A stretch of DNA of 64,000 bases, from contig BPGL01000001.1 of the NCBI GenBank assembly GCA_026003015.1, positions 549,353-613,352 on the forward strand. Direction: 5' to 3'. A model generated the notes under the pieces. That model was not told where the DNA came from. It saw nothing but the letters and a program-made list of their open reading frames with translations, and did no database searches. How positions within the stretch are numbered: the stretch's first letter is position 1; each line of letters opens with the position of its first letter. This document shows positions 27,216-38,469 of this stretch, piece after piece. Origin of the DNA: Actinomycetota bacterium (lineage in GTDB: Bacteria > Actinomycetota > UBA4738 > HRBIN12). The position numbers were made by a program, and so were the translations under genes.

Positions 27216-28130
27216 ATGGCAGACCAGGGTGGGATCGGCGGCGCACCTCCCCCTCCCCCGCCGCCCCCGGGCAACGAGCCGAGCGATCAGGCCGGGGCGT
27301 TCGCCCCACGCGGGGTCGGGCAGATCCTGTCCTCCTCGTTCGAGGTCTACCGCAGGTACGCGCCGAAGCTCCTGCAGATCGTGGCGATCGTCGTCGTCCC
27401 CCTGACGCTCCTCAACGCCCTGATCGCCAACGTGGTGTTCGCCCCCGAGACCACGCTCGGCGTCAACCCGATCACCGGCGAGCCCACCGAGGTCGTCGTT
27501 CGAAGCACCGGGGTCGCGATCGTCGTGGCCCTCATCGGGGTGCTCGTGAGCATCGTGATCACCGCGATGCTCCAGGCCGCGATCCTGCGGGCGGCCGCGC
27601 AGTCGACCCTGGGGGACCCGGTCGATGCGAGCGAGAGCCTCCGCTTCGGCTACCGCAGGGTCGGGAGCGTGATCCTCGTCTCGGTCCTCGTCGGTCTCGT
27701 CGTCGGCGGCGGCGCGATCGTGCTCGGGCTGATCGGGGCCCTGCTCGGCCCGCTCGTCGTGATCTTCGTGCTCGCCGCGGTGGTCTGGGCGGTGTTCGCG
27801 GGCACGAGGCTGTCGGTCAGCGTGCCGGCCCTCGTCGTGGAGAACGCCCGCGGAGCCGAGGCGCTGCGCCGGTCCTGGGACCTCGTGGGCGGGCATTTCT
27901 GGCACGTCCTCGCCACGGTGGTCGTCGCGACCCTGATCGCCGGGATCGTCGGCGGGGTGATCTCGGCGCTCGGTGGCGGCAACTGGTTCCTGGGCTGGGT
28001 GTTCTCCGCGATCGGGCAGATCATCACCGCGCCGTTCGTCGCGCTCGTGACGGCGACGCTGTACCTCGACCTGCGGGCCCGGGCGGGCACGCTCACGGCG
28101 GATCGACTGCGGACCGAGCTGAGCCTGTGA
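27216..28130 (+). CDS. Multi-pass membrane protein, GDPD membrane-domain-like
   Basis: The 304-aa protein has a Gly/Pro-rich cytoplasmic N-terminus with eight consecutive prolines (about 11-18), then GQILSSSFEVYRRYAPKLLQI and about six membrane segments. The pattern GARLSVSVPALVVEN-like with ALRRSWDLVGGHFW resembles the membrane domain found in actinobacterial glycerophosphodiester phosphodiesterase-type proteins, but no catalytic domain is attached. ATG 27216 is chosen because of the AGGAGGAGG just upstream. Function unknown. Confidence 0.75.
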   Translation: MADQGGIGGAPPPPPPPPGNEPSDQAGAFAPRGVGQILSSSFEVYRRYAPKLLQIVAIVVVPLTLLNALIANVVFAPETTLGVNPITGEPTEVVVRSTGVAIVVALIGVLVSIVITAMLQAAILRAAAQSTLGDPVDASESLRFGYRRVGSVILVSVLVGLVVGGGAIVLGLIGALLGPLVVIFVLAAVVWAVFAGTRLSVSVPALVVENARGAEALRRSWDLVGGHFWHVLATVVVATLIAGIVGGVISALGGGNWFLGWVFSAIGQIITAPFVALVTATLYLDLRARAGTLTADRLRTELSL

Positions 28131-28159
28131 CCGAGCCGCCCGGCGGGCTCGGGCGTCGG

Positions 28160-30411
<2,252 letters not shown>

Positions 30412-30445
30412 GCGACCGCGAGAGATCGTCCCCGGCCGCGGGGGC

Positions 30446-31159
30446 TCATGGGCGGCGCTCCCGCGCGACGCGGAGCTCACGGCGGACCTTCTTCCAGTCG
30501 CTCGAGCGCACGCTGAACACCGCGTCGGTGACGATCTGGGCGACCCCGAGGACGACGAGCGCCACCGCAGCCCAGGCCGGCGCAGCGGAGGCGGGATAGA
30601 ACGAGAGCGCGGCGAACGGCGCGAGCTTCGTCGCGATCGCCCCGCTCGCGTGCATCCACGCTCGCGCCACGGGGTCGGCGCGCAGGTAGGTCGCGTAGTC
30701 GGTCTTGATCCCGGGGCGCGGTGGGGGCGGGCCTCCCAGGAAGTAGTCGGTGAACCGGATCCCGACGAGGCGTCCGACGAGGTGGTGCGTCGGGGCGTGC
30801 AGGGTGACGCTCCAGCTGGCCCCGGCGCCGACGAGCAGCAGGCCCGACCAGGTCGGGCTGCGCACGGCCGTCGCGGCGACCGCGGCCGCAAGCCCGCCGA
30901 GGGCCCCGAGCGCCAAGACCCCTGTGCCGACGCCGGCCGAGATGCGGCGGCGCCCGACCCAGGCCAGGAACGCCGCTCGATCGATCCGCCCGATCCGGTC
31001 CGCGTGGAGGGCCACGAGGCCCGGGTCGCGCTTGACCCGCTCGACCAGGCGCCAGAAACCGAGCGCCCGCAGATCCGTCGAACCGGCGTCAACCTCGGCT
31101 TCGATCCGCTCCAGCGCCGCCCCGACGTCCTCGGCCGATCTGCCTTCGCGCGGCTCCAC
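30446..31159 (-). CDS. Integral membrane protein, M50-protease-like with degenerate zinc motif
   Basis: The 237-aa protein has a charged cytoplasmic N-terminus (about 70 residues) and about four to five membrane segments. A segment SVTLHAPTHHLVGRLVGIRFTDYF resembles the active-site helix of site-2 proteases (HExxH followed by a short re-entrant turn), with HAPTH in place of HExxH, and DPVARAWMHASGAIATKL resembles their second membrane motif. The general-base Glu is missing, so peptidase activity is doubtful. The family match is by eye only. It is divergent from pknB and convergent with the glycosyltransferase gene. Confidence 0.6.
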   Translation of the reverse strand: MEPREGRSAEDVGAALERIEAEVDAGSTDLRALGFWRLVERVKRDPGLVALHADRIGRIDRAAFLAWVGRRRISAGVGTGVLALGALGGLAAAVAATAVRSPTWSGLLLVGAGASWSVTLHAPTHHLVGRLVGIRFTDYFLGGPPPPRPGIKTDYATYLRADPVARAWMHASGAIATKLAPFAALSFYPASAAPAWAAVALVVLGVAQIVTDAVFSVRSSDWKKVRRELRVARERRP

Positions 31160-31180
31160 GCCCCGATCCCTTTCCCGCCC

Positions 31181-31186
31181 TAGAAT
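31181..31186 (+). promoter_or_regulatory. -10 element (TAGAAT) of the PASTA kinase gene
   Basis: TAGAAT lies 57 nt upstream of the ATG at 31244; the leader includes GGGAGGAG at 31221-31228. Confidence 0.45.
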
Positions 31187-31243
31187 CCCCCCGGACGCGC
31201 CTTCCGAGCGCTTCCCCCGAGGGAGGAGACCACGTCCACCAGC

Positions 31244-33103
31244 ATGACACAGACCTCCGCCACCGCCCGCAGCGACGGCCACGTCCTCACGACCCTGGAC
31301 GGCCGGTACCACATCGTGGAGCGGATCGCCGCGGGAGGGATGGGCGAGGTGTTCCGGGCCCGCGACGCGGTGCTGTCCCGCGAGGTCGCGATCAAGGTCC
31401 TGCACCGATCGCTGGCTTCCGACCAGGCCTTCGTCGAGCGGTTCCGCCGAGAGGCCCGGGCGGCCGCGACCCTGAACCATCCGAACGTCGTCGCGGTCTA
31501 CGACTGGGGGGCCGTCGACGGGATCTACTTCATGGTGATGGAGTACGTGCACGGGCGCTCCGTCCGCGAGCTGCTGAACGCCACCGGGCGTCTCGCTCCG
31601 GCTCAAGCCGCCGAGATCGTTCGCCAGGCGCTCCTCGCGCTCGAGCACGCGCACGCGCGCGGGATCGTGCACCGGGACCTCAAGCCCGAGAACATCCTGG
31701 TGACCCCCGAGGGGCTCGTGAAGCTCACCGACCTCGGGCTCGCCCGCGCGTTCGCCGACGGGCGGACGACCCGCGCCGGCGTCGTGAGCGGCACGGTCCA
31801 GTACCTGGCCCCCGAGCAGATCCGTGGTGAGCCCGCCGACCCGCGAAGCGACCTGTACTCCTTGGGCATCCTCACCTTCGAGCTGCTGACGGGGCGGCTG
31901 CCGTTCACCGGCGAAACCCCGATGGCGATCGCCTACCAGCACCTGTCGGGTCGCGTCCCGCGGCCCTCGTCCCTCGTGCCCGAGGTCGGCCCGGAGCTCG
32001 ACGGCTTCGTGGCGAGCGCGACCGACCGCGACCGCGAGCTGCGGCCGGAGTCGGCCCGCGTGATGCGCCGGGACCTCGAGTCGATCGCCGAGCGCCTGCC
32101 GGTGAGCCGTCCGCTCGCCGCCTGCGTGCAGGACCTGCCGACGGTGCTCGGCTCGACCGAACCCACCGAGATCGTCGAGCGGCTCGAGACGGCCGAGCTC
32201 CCTCGGACCGGGCGGGGACGACGCCGGCGCCTGCGGCGGGCGCTGCTCTGGCTCCTCGTCCTCGCGGCCGTCGGCACGGCCGGCTGGGGAGCCTGGGCCT
32301 ACCTGCTGCCACGGTCGGTGAGCGTGCCGCCGCTCGTCGGCTCGTCGATCGACCAGGCCCGCCGGACCCTCGCGGAGCTCGACCTGGCGGTGCGCATCGC
32401 CCCGGGCCGCTACGACGACCGCCCTGCGGGCACGGTGCTCGCGCAGCGTCCCGCGCCGGGAACCGAGCTCGAGCGCGGCGCGACGGTCGTGCTCATCCCC
32501 TCGCAGGGGCCGCCGCCGGTGCCCGTCCCCGACCTGGCGGGCCTGACGCTGGAGGAGGCACGGGCCGAGCTCGCGCGCGCCGGCCTGGAGGCCGAGGTGC
32601 GGCGCGTCTGGCACGACCGGGTGCCCGAGGGCCGCGTCGTCCGTCAGTCCCCGACGGCCACCTCGACGCTGCCCGAGGGCTCGGCGGTGGAGGTCGTCGT
32701 CAGCCGCGGCCACGCCCCGGTCGACGTGCCGGACGTGATCGGCGCGCCCGAGGCGCGGGCCACGAAGGCCCTGGAGGCCGCGGGCTTCGAGGTGAGCGTG
32801 ATCACCGGGTTCTCCAAGAAGGTCGAGCGGGGACACGTCATCGCCGTCAGCCCCGAGCCGGGCACGACGCAGCCCTACGGCTCGCAGGTGCAGCTCACCG
32901 TCTCGCTCGGCCCCGAGCGCTTTCCGGCGCCGACGCTCACCGGCCTGTCCCCCGCCCGGGCCCGGGCTCGGGCGGACGAGTTCGGCCTCAAGGTCGACTA
33001 CTTCTACGTGCCGAACACGCCCCAGACGATCGTGATCAGCCAGACGCCGGCGGCGGGGACCACGGTGTCCTACGGCGACACGATCACCCTGTTCGTCGCC
33101 TGA
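31244..33103 (+). CDS. pknB: PASTA-domain Ser/Thr protein kinase (PknB-like)
   Basis: PknB-type kinases sense peptidoglycan fragments or lipid II and phosphorylate division and wall-synthesis proteins. The 619-aa protein has a kinase domain (about 22-285) with AAGGMGEVFRA, the ATP lysine in VAIKVL (K51), catalytic IVHRDLKPEN and a DLG (not DFG) metal motif in TDLGLARAF, with APEQIRGEPADPRSDLYSLG. A membrane segment (about 327-346) precedes four PASTA domains (about 350-619). Start and Shine-Dalgarno spacing (about 15 nt) are less certain than the identity. Confidence 0.94.
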   Translation: MTQTSATARSDGHVLTTLDGRYHIVERIAAGGMGEVFRARDAVLSREVAIKVLHRSLASDQAFVERFRREARAAATLNHPNVVAVYDWGAVDGIYFMVMEYVHGRSVRELLNATGRLAPAQAAEIVRQALLALEHAHARGIVHRDLKPENILVTPEGLVKLTDLGLARAFADGRTTRAGVVSGTVQYLAPEQIRGEPADPRSDLYSLGILTFELLTGRLPFTGETPMAIAYQHLSGRVPRPSSLVPEVGPELDGFVASATDRDRELRPESARVMRRDLESIAERLPVSRPLAACVQDLPTVLGSTEPTEIVERLETAELPRTGRGRRRRLRRALLWLLVLAAVGTAGWGAWAYLLPRSVSVPPLVGSSIDQARRTLAELDLAVRIAPGRYDDRPAGTVLAQRPAPGTELERGATVVLIPSQGPPPVPVPDLAGLTLEEARAELARAGLEAEVRRVWHDRVPEGRVVRQSPTATSTLPEGSAVEVVVSRGHAPVDVPDVIGAPEARATKALEAAGFEVSVITGFSKKVERGHVIAVSPEPGTTQPYGSQVQLTVSLGPERFPAPTLTGLSPARARARADEFGLKVDYFYVPNTPQTIVISQTPAAGTTVSYGDTITLFVA

Positions 33104-33107
33104 GGCC

Positions 33108-33731
33108 TCAGGGCTCCCGCTCCGCGCCGCCGCGCTCTTGGTAGGCGTAGCGCTCCTCGGCGAAGGGATCGGCGTGCACGTGGTAGCCCCGGATCTCCCA
33201 GAACCCGCGGCGGTTCTCTGCCGAGAACTCCAGGCCGGTGAGCCACTTCACGCTCTTCCACGCATAGCGTTTCGGGACGACCAGCCGCAGCGGCCACCCG
33301 TGTTCGGGCGTGAGGTCCTCCCCGTGGTTCCGCCACGCGAGGAGCACGTCGTCGTCCAGCATCGCCGCGAGCGAGAGGTTCGCCGAATACCCGGCCGCGC
33401 CGTGCGCGATCACCCACCGCGCCTCCGGCAACGGCCGCACGCGCTCGGCGATCGCGCGGAACGGGACCCCCTCCCAGGCGTTGTCCAGGGTCGTCCACCC
33501 GGTGACGCAGTGCATGTCGGCGCCGACGAGCACCGTCGGCATCGAGCGCAGATCGGCGTAGGCGATCACCGTCGGCTCCTCGACGAGCCCCGAGACCTCG
33601 AGATCCCACCGCTCGCCGTCGAACCGTGGGATCGGCCCGACGTGCAGGACCGGCCAGGTCTTGACGAGACGCTGGCCCGGCGGGATCCGGCGTGCGATCT
33701 CGTCGGGGTAGCCTCGGCCGATCAGCCCCAT
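33108..33731 (-). CDS. Molybdopterin-dependent oxidoreductase, sulfite oxidase-type Mo domain
   Basis: The 207-aa protein is a single sulfite-oxidase-fold Mo domain. It has the molybdenum-ligating Cys in DMHCVTGWTTLDNAWEGV (C75), RWVIAHGAAGYSANL, EHGWPLRLVVPKRYAWKSVKWL and a C-terminal FWEIRGYH. No Tat signal or haem domain is visible, so it appears cytoplasmic or relies on a partner. It overlaps the threonine aldolase stop. Molybdenum-cofactor genes occur in the island to the right. Substrate unknown. Confidence 0.87.
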   Translation of the reverse strand: MGLIGRGYPDEIARRIPPGQRLVKTWPVLHVGPIPRFDGERWDLEVSGLVEEPTVIAYADLRSMPTVLVGADMHCVTGWTTLDNAWEGVPFRAIAERVRPLPEARWVIAHGAAGYSANLSLAAMLDDDVLLAWRNHGEDLTPEHGWPLRLVVPKRYAWKSVKWLTGLEFSAENRRGFWEIRGYHVHADPFAEERYAYQERGGAEREP

Positions 33732-34792
33732 CACGACCCCCGGAGGCCCATACCTGCGACGCGTCGCCACGCGTCGATCGCGTACGCGATGCCCGCGTCG
33801 TCGACGTCGCGATGCGTGACCATGCGGAGACGGCCCGCCACCGGCACGGCGCCGACGCCCTCGACGCCCAGACGCTCGATCGCGGTCGCGACCGACAGCC
33901 CCGTCGCCTCGGTGTCCACGAACACCATGTTCGTCTCGACCGTGCGCGGATCGACGGCACCTGGGGAGATCTCGGCGATCGCCTCGGCGAGCCGTCGGGC
34001 TCGGGCGTGGTCCTCCGCGAGGCGCCCGGGGCCCTCTTCGAGCGCGACCAGGCCCGCCGCCGCGAGCACCCCTGCCTGGCGCCAGCCACCCCCGAACAGG
34101 ATCCAGATCCGACGGGCCTCCCGGATCAGCTCCGCCGGGCCGCACAGCACGGACCCGATCGGCGCGCCGAGGCCCTTGGACAGGCAGAACATCATCGTGT
34201 CGACCTGTGACGTCCATTCGCGCACGTCCAGACCGGTCGCGGCCGCCGCGTTGAAGATCCGCGCCCCGTCGAGGTGGATCGGCACGCCCGCCTCCTCAGC
34301 CACCTTCCGCACCGCCCGGAGCTCCTCGGCCGGCATGACGCTGCCCGCGTGGCTGCCCACCGTGTTCTCGACCGCCAGCAGATCGACGACCTCGACGTCG
34401 AACGCATCGTCGGGCTCGAGCAGGCGGCGCGCGAGCTCCGCCGTCATCCACCCCCGCTCCGCGCTGCTCCCCGTTCGGTAGGCGATGCCCGACAGCACCG
34501 CCGAGGACGCGACCTCGGTCGTCGCCACGTGGGCGCCCGCCTCGCACGCGACGAGGTGGCCCGCCCCGCGCGCGTGCAGCGCCAGACCGATCTGGTTGGC
34601 CATCGTGCCGGTCGCGACGAACAGCGCCGCCTCCGTTCCCGTGACCTCGGCGGCTCGCTCCTGCAGGCGGTTCACCGTGGGATCGTCCCCGTACCAGGCG
34701 TCGCCGACCTCGGCCTTCGCCATCGCATCCCGCATCGCCGGGGAGGGCGTCGTCACCGTGTCGGACCGAAGGTCCACCCGGAACGGGCTCAT
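33731..34792 (-). CDS. ltaE: Low-specificity L-threonine aldolase
   Basis: This PLP enzyme cleaves threonine or allo-threonine to glycine and acetaldehyde. The 353-aa fold type I protein has [66 protein letters not shown] and the PLP lysine in [17 protein letters not shown]. The ATG at 34792 overlaps the phosphofructokinase stop (ATGA). Glycine from this reaction could feed one-carbon metabolism, though no glycine cleavage genes are present here. Confidence 0.92.
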   Translation of the reverse strand: MSPFRVDLRSDTVTTPSPAMRDAMAKAEVGDAWYGDDPTVNRLQERAAEVTGTEAALFVATGTMANQIGLALHARGAGHLVACEAGAHVATTEVASSAVLSGIAYRTGSSAERGWMTAELARRLLEPDDAFDVEVVDLLAVENTVGSHAGSVMPAEELRAVRKVAEEAGVPIHLDGARIFNAAAATGLDVREWTSQVDTMMFCLSKGLGAPIGSVLCGPAELIREARRIWILFGGGWRQAGVLAAAGLVALEEGPGRLAEDHARARRLAEAIAEISPGAVDPRTVETNMVFVDTEATGLSVATAIERLGVEGVGAVPVAGRLRMVTHRDVDDAGIAYAIDAWRRVAGMGLRGS

Positions 34793-35817
34793 CCGAAGAA
34801 CACCTCGGCCTCGCGGTAGAGGTCCAGGGGCACGTCCTTGCGCGGACCGAGCGCCTCGGTCAGCGGGACGTCGCGGACGTCCTGTCCCCTGCGCGACACC
34901 ATGCGTCCCCACCCGCCGGCGGTGGCGAGGTCGACCGCGGCCAGCCCGAACCGGGTTCCGAGCACGCGGTCGAAGGCCACCGGTGAGCCGCCCCGCTGGA
35001 CGTGACCGAGCACCGTCACCCGGCACCCGTAGCCGGTGCGTTTCTCGATCTCGGGAGCCACGAGGTAGGAGATCCCGCCGAGGCGCGGGAACCCGTTCTC
35101 ATCGAGCTCGTATCGAGGCTCCTCCATCGTGCCCGGAACCGGCATCGCGCCCTCGGCGACGACGACGATCGAGAACGAGCTCGTCGCCATGTGCCGGTGC
35201 CGCAGGTGCCGACAGACCTCCTCGATGTCGAACGGATGCTCGGGGATCAGCAGCATGTCGGCGCCGCCGGCGACCGCAGCGTACAGCGCGATCCAGCCCG
35301 AGTGGCGCCCCATCACCTCGACGACCATCACGCGATCGTGGCTCTCGGCGGTGGAGTGCAGTCGATCGACCGCGTCGGTCGCGACCTGCACGGCCGTGTG
35401 GAACCCGACCGTGATGTCGGTCCCCGGAAGATCGTTGTCGATCGTCTTCGGCACCCCGACGATCGGAACCCCACGCTCGGCGATCTCCGCCCCGGCGCCG
35501 AGCGTTCCCTCGCCGCCGATCACGATCAGCCCGTCGATCCCGTGCGTCTGGAGCGTCCGGACGATCCGGTCCACTCCGCCGTCGGCGCGACGGGGATCGG
35601 TACCGGAGCTGCCGAGGATCGTCCCGCCTCGGTGCAGGATGCCGCGCACGCTGGGTAGGTCCAGCTCGACGGCGTCGTCCTCCAGGACCCCGCGCCAGCC
35701 GTCCCGGAACCCGACGAACGAATGGCCGTAGACCCCGACGCCCTTGCGGACGATCGCGCGGATGACCGCGTTGAGACCCGGGCAGTCGCCGCCTCCGGTC
35801 AGGATCCCGATCCGCAC
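34789..35817 (-). CDS. pfkA: 6-phosphofructokinase
   Basis: PfkA phosphorylates fructose 6-phosphate. The 342-aa protein has [47 protein letters not shown] and [10 protein letters not shown]. The Gly in GGEGT suggests ATP rather than pyrophosphate as donor, while PKTIDND is the actinobacterial group III form. I choose the GTG at 35817 because a TAGCGT -10 ends 7 nt before it; a GTG at 35826 would overlap that element. Confidence 0.93.
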   Translation of the reverse strand: MRIGILTGGGDCPGLNAVIRAIVRKGVGVYGHSFVGFRDGWRGVLEDDAVELDLPSVRGILHRGGTILGSSGTDPRRADGGVDRIVRTLQTHGIDGLIVIGGEGTLGAGAEIAERGVPIVGVPKTIDNDLPGTDITVGFHTAVQVATDAVDRLHSTAESHDRVMVVEVMGRHSGWIALYAAVAGGADMLLIPEHPFDIEEVCRHLRHRHMATSSFSIVVVAEGAMPVPGTMEEPRYELDENGFPRLGGISYLVAPEIEKRTGYGCRVTVLGHVQRGGSPVAFDRVLGTRFGLAAVDLATAGGWGRMVSRRGQDVRDVPLTEALGPRKDVPLDLYREAEVFFG

Positions 35818-35824
35818 GACCCCC

Positions 35825-35830
35825 ACGCTA
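35825..35830 (-). promoter_or_regulatory. Leaderless -10 (TAGCGT) of pfkA
   Basis: TAGCGT on the minus strand is followed by 7 nt and the GTG at 35817. Confidence 0.45.
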
Positions 35831-35882
35831 CACCGTCGTGGCGCGGCGGCCGGGCAGGGCCCTCCCCGAGGGCAGGGTCGGG

Positions 35883-35888
35883 TAGGAT
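35883..35888 (+). promoter_or_regulatory. Leaderless -10 (TAGGAT) of the 53-aa membrane ORF
   Basis: TAGGAT ends 7 nt before the GTG at 35896. It overlaps the in-frame ATG at 35887, which argues for the GTG as the true start. Confidence 0.45.
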
Positions 35889-35895
35889 GACGTCC

Positions 35896-36057
35896 GTGAC
35901 GCCGGTCGCCGCCCTGTTGCCCGAGATCGACGGCCTGCTGCCGCTGGTGTTCGTCGCGCTCATCGTGGGCCTCACCGGGCTCGTCGGGGCCTTCGCCGTG
36001 TTCCTCGTCGTTCAGCAGTTCCGCAACCCGGGCCGCCCGCCCCGCCCCTCGCGCTAG
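35896..36057 (+). CDS. Small single-pass membrane protein (53 aa)
   Basis: The ORF encodes TPVAALLPEIDGLLPL, one long hydrophobic helix (LVFVALIVGLTGLVGAFAVFLVV) and a short basic tail with QQFRNPGRPPRPSR. It is divergent from pfkA across a 60-70 bp gap and convergent with arcC, overlapping its stop by four bases. The -10/start spacing typical of this genome supports expression. No family recognised. Confidence 0.55.
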   Translation: MTPVAALLPEIDGLLPLVFVALIVGLTGLVGAFAVFLVVQQFRNPGRPPRPSR

Positions 36058-37022
36058 CGGCCGTCCGGCTCCTCCGCCATCGCGTCGTCGGGCAGGATCG
36101 TCGTGCCTCCATCGCCGCGAAGGACGGCCGGCGCGTGATCGAGCTCGCCGATGTGCACCCGTCGGCCGCCGCTGGCGAGGAATCCGATCGCGGCCTCGAT
36201 CTTCGGCGCCATCGAGCCGGCGCCGAACGCCCCCGCGGCGAGGAGCTCCCGGGCGCGGCTCGCGCTCATCCGGTCGATCCCCCGGGCCGCCGGCGTGCCG
36301 AAGTCGATCTGGACCTGTTCCACGTCGGTCAGGATCAGCAGCGCCGAGGCACGCACCTCGTGGGCGAGGATCGCCGCCGCGAGGTCCTTGTCGACGACCC
36401 CCTCGCGACCGATCAGCCGGGGGCCCTCCTCGATCACCGGCACGCCGCCGCCCCCGGCGGCGATCACGACGACCCCGTCGGCGACGAGCCGCTCGATCAC
36501 CGGGGTCTCGACGACCGAGTAGGGCCGGGGGGAGGGCACGACGCGGCGATAGCCGCCGTGCGGGTCGGGACGCATCACCCACCCACGCTCGGCGGTGAGA
36601 CGCTCGGCCTGCTCGGCGGTGAAGTAGGGACCGATGAACTTCGTCGGATCCTCGAAGGCCGGGTCGTCGGGCCGGACCCGCGTGAGCGTGAGGACGGTCG
36701 CCACCGGACGCTCCATCCCCCGCTCGTAGAACACGTCGCCGATCGTCACCTGCAGCAGGTAGCCGATCTGGCCCTGACTCTCTGCGCCACAGACGTCCAG
36801 GGGCATCGGATGGACCTGGCCCGAGGCCGCTTCCTGCTGGATCAAGATCCGGCCGACCTGCGGGCCGTTGCCGTGGGTGACGACGACCTCCCAGCCGTCC
36901 GCGGCGATGTCGGCCACGCGCTCCGCCGCCGCGCGCGCGGCTCGGTAGGCCTCCTCGTAGGTATCGGGCGCCCCTCGACGAAGCAGGGCGTTGCCACCGA
37001 GGGCGACGACGACCCGCCGCAC
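36054..37022 (-). CDS. arcC: Carbamate kinase
   Basis: Carbamate kinase makes ATP from carbamoyl phosphate and ADP at the end of arginine, agmatine or purine/ureide breakdown. The 322-aa amino-acid-kinase fold protein has VVALGGNALLRRG, VVTHGNGPQVG, IAAGGGGVPV and KIEAAIGFLASGG. It lies 8 bp downstream of the cDPG-synthetase-like gene, so they are one operon. No ornithine or putrescine carbamoyltransferase is present, which leaves the source of carbamoyl phosphate open. Confidence 0.94.
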   Translation of the reverse strand: MRRVVVALGGNALLRRGAPDTYEEAYRAARAAAERVADIAADGWEVVVTHGNGPQVGRILIQQEAASGQVHPMPLDVCGAESQGQIGYLLQVTIGDVFYERGMERPVATVLTLTRVRPDDPAFEDPTKFIGPYFTAEQAERLTAERGWVMRPDPHGGYRRVVPSPRPYSVVETPVIERLVADGVVVIAAGGGGVPVIEEGPRLIGREGVVDKDLAAAILAHEVRASALLILTDVEQVQIDFGTPAARGIDRMSASRARELLAAGAFGAGSMAPKIEAAIGFLASGGRRVHIGELDHAPAVLRGDGGTTILPDDAMAEEPDGR

Positions 37023-37030
37023 GCGCCCTC

Positions 37031-38344
37031 CTACAGGACGGGCCGAAGGACCTCGTCGAGCTGCGGCGAGTCCGGCAGGATCTCGAGGTCGTATCGGACG
37101 CGCACGGCCGGCTTCGGAAGGTCGATCACCCGCCGCAGGTCGATCGGCGTTCCGACGACGACGAGATCGACCTCGGCGGCGGCGATCGTCTTCTGCATCT
37201 CGATGAGCTGAGCCTCGCTGTAGCCCATCGCGGGCAAGACGGCGCCGACGTCGTAGCGCTCGAGGGTCTCGGCGATCGTCCCCACCGCCCAGGGCCTCGG
37301 GTCGACGATCTCGGCCGCGCCGGCGCGGCGTGCGGCCACCACCCCCGCCCCGATCTTCATCTCACCGTGGGTCAGCGTCGGGCCGTCCTCGACGACGAGC
37401 ACCCGCTTGCCGCGGATCGCGGCCTCGTCGTCGACCGTGACGCGCGAGTTGGCCCGCACCACCGTAGCCGTCGCGTTCGTCTGCGCGATCGTCGCCTCGA
37501 GCTGGGCGAGCTGCTCCGGTGTGGCGGAGTCGACCTTGTTGATCAGGACCACGTCGGCCATCCGCAGGTTCGCCTCCCCCGGGTGGTAGCGGACCTCGTG
37601 GCCGGGTCGGAGCGGATCGACGAGCACGACGTGGACCGTCGGACGGAAGAACGGGAGGTCGTTGTTGCCGCCGTCCCACAGCAGGACGTCGCACTCGGCC
37701 TGGGCCTCCGCCAGGATCGCCTCGTAGTCGACGCCCGCGTAGATCACCGTGCTGGAGATCAGGTGCGGCTCGTACTCCTCGCGCTCCTCGATGGTCGTGC
37801 GGTAGCGGTCGAGGTCGGCCAGCTCGGCGAAGCGCTGGACCCGCTGGGCGGCGAGGTCGCCGTAGGGCATCGGGTGGCGCACCGCGACGACGCGCTTGCC
37901 TCGCTCGCGCAGGAACCCCGCGATCGCCCGCGTCGTCTGGGACTTGCCCACGCCCGTGCGAACGGCCGTGATCGCCACCACGGGCACCTCGGCCTCGAGC
38001 ATCGTCGCGTCGGGTCCGAGCAGCAGGAAGCTCGCGCCGGCGGCCAGGGCGATCGAGGCGCGGTGCATCACGTACTCGTGCGACACATCGGAGTAGCTGA
38101 ACACGACCTCGTCGACGTCGTGGCGCCGCACGAGGTCGGCGAGCCCCTCCTCGTCGTAGATCGCGATCCCGTTCGGGTAGCGGGGTCCCGCGAGCGCCGC
38201 CGGGTAGGTCCGGTCCTCGATGAAGGGGATCTGCGTCGCGGTGAAGCCGACGACCTCGACCTCGGGGTCGTCCCGGTACACCACGTTGAAGTTGTGGAAG
38301 TCACGGCCGGCGGCCCCCATGATGAGGACGCGTCGCTTCGGCAT
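37031..38344 (-). CDS. Cyclic 2,3-diphosphoglycerate synthetase-like P-loop protein
   Basis: The 437-aa protein has an N-terminal Rossmann-like region (RRVLIMGAAGRDFHNFN), a P-loop TAVRTGVGKSQTTRAI (about 128-140), a switch-like DGGNNDLPFF and a GTPase-style specificity motif INKVD. It resembles the cyclic 2,3-diphosphoglycerate synthetase family, a name taken from methanogens. Many bacterial members have no demonstrated cDPG synthesis and, as I recall, often sit next to carbamate kinase, as this one does. I would not assume cDPG production here. Family recognition is good, function uncertain. Confidence 0.78.
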   Translation of the reverse strand: MPKRRVLIMGAAGRDFHNFNVVYRDDPEVEVVGFTATQIPFIEDRTYPAALAGPRYPNGIAIYDEEGLADLVRRHDVDEVVFSYSDVSHEYVMHRASIALAAGASFLLLGPDATMLEAEVPVVAITAVRTGVGKSQTTRAIAGFLRERGKRVVAVRHPMPYGDLAAQRVQRFAELADLDRYRTTIEEREEYEPHLISSTVIYAGVDYEAILAEAQAECDVLLWDGGNNDLPFFRPTVHVVLVDPLRPGHEVRYHPGEANLRMADVVLINKVDSATPEQLAQLEATIAQTNATATVVRANSRVTVDDEAAIRGKRVLVVEDGPTLTHGEMKIGAGVVAARRAGAAEIVDPRPWAVGTIAETLERYDVGAVLPAMGYSEAQLIEMQKTIAAAEVDLVVVGTPIDLRRVIDLPKPAVRVRYDLEILPDSPQLDEVLRPVL

Positions 38345-38469
38345 GGCTGCACCGTCCTTTCGGTCGGTCCGATCCCGGCGGGCTGCGCGCCGGCGGCGGG
38401 TTCGTCGGTGTGATGCGCGGGAGGCGCGAGGCGCCGGGGGCCCGACCGCTCCCGCTCTTCGGGGGGAGC

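Noticed and set aside
30446-32836. 796-aa minus-strand ORF
   Set aside because: Only the last 237 residues are a plausible protein; the remainder is antisense to the PASTA kinase.
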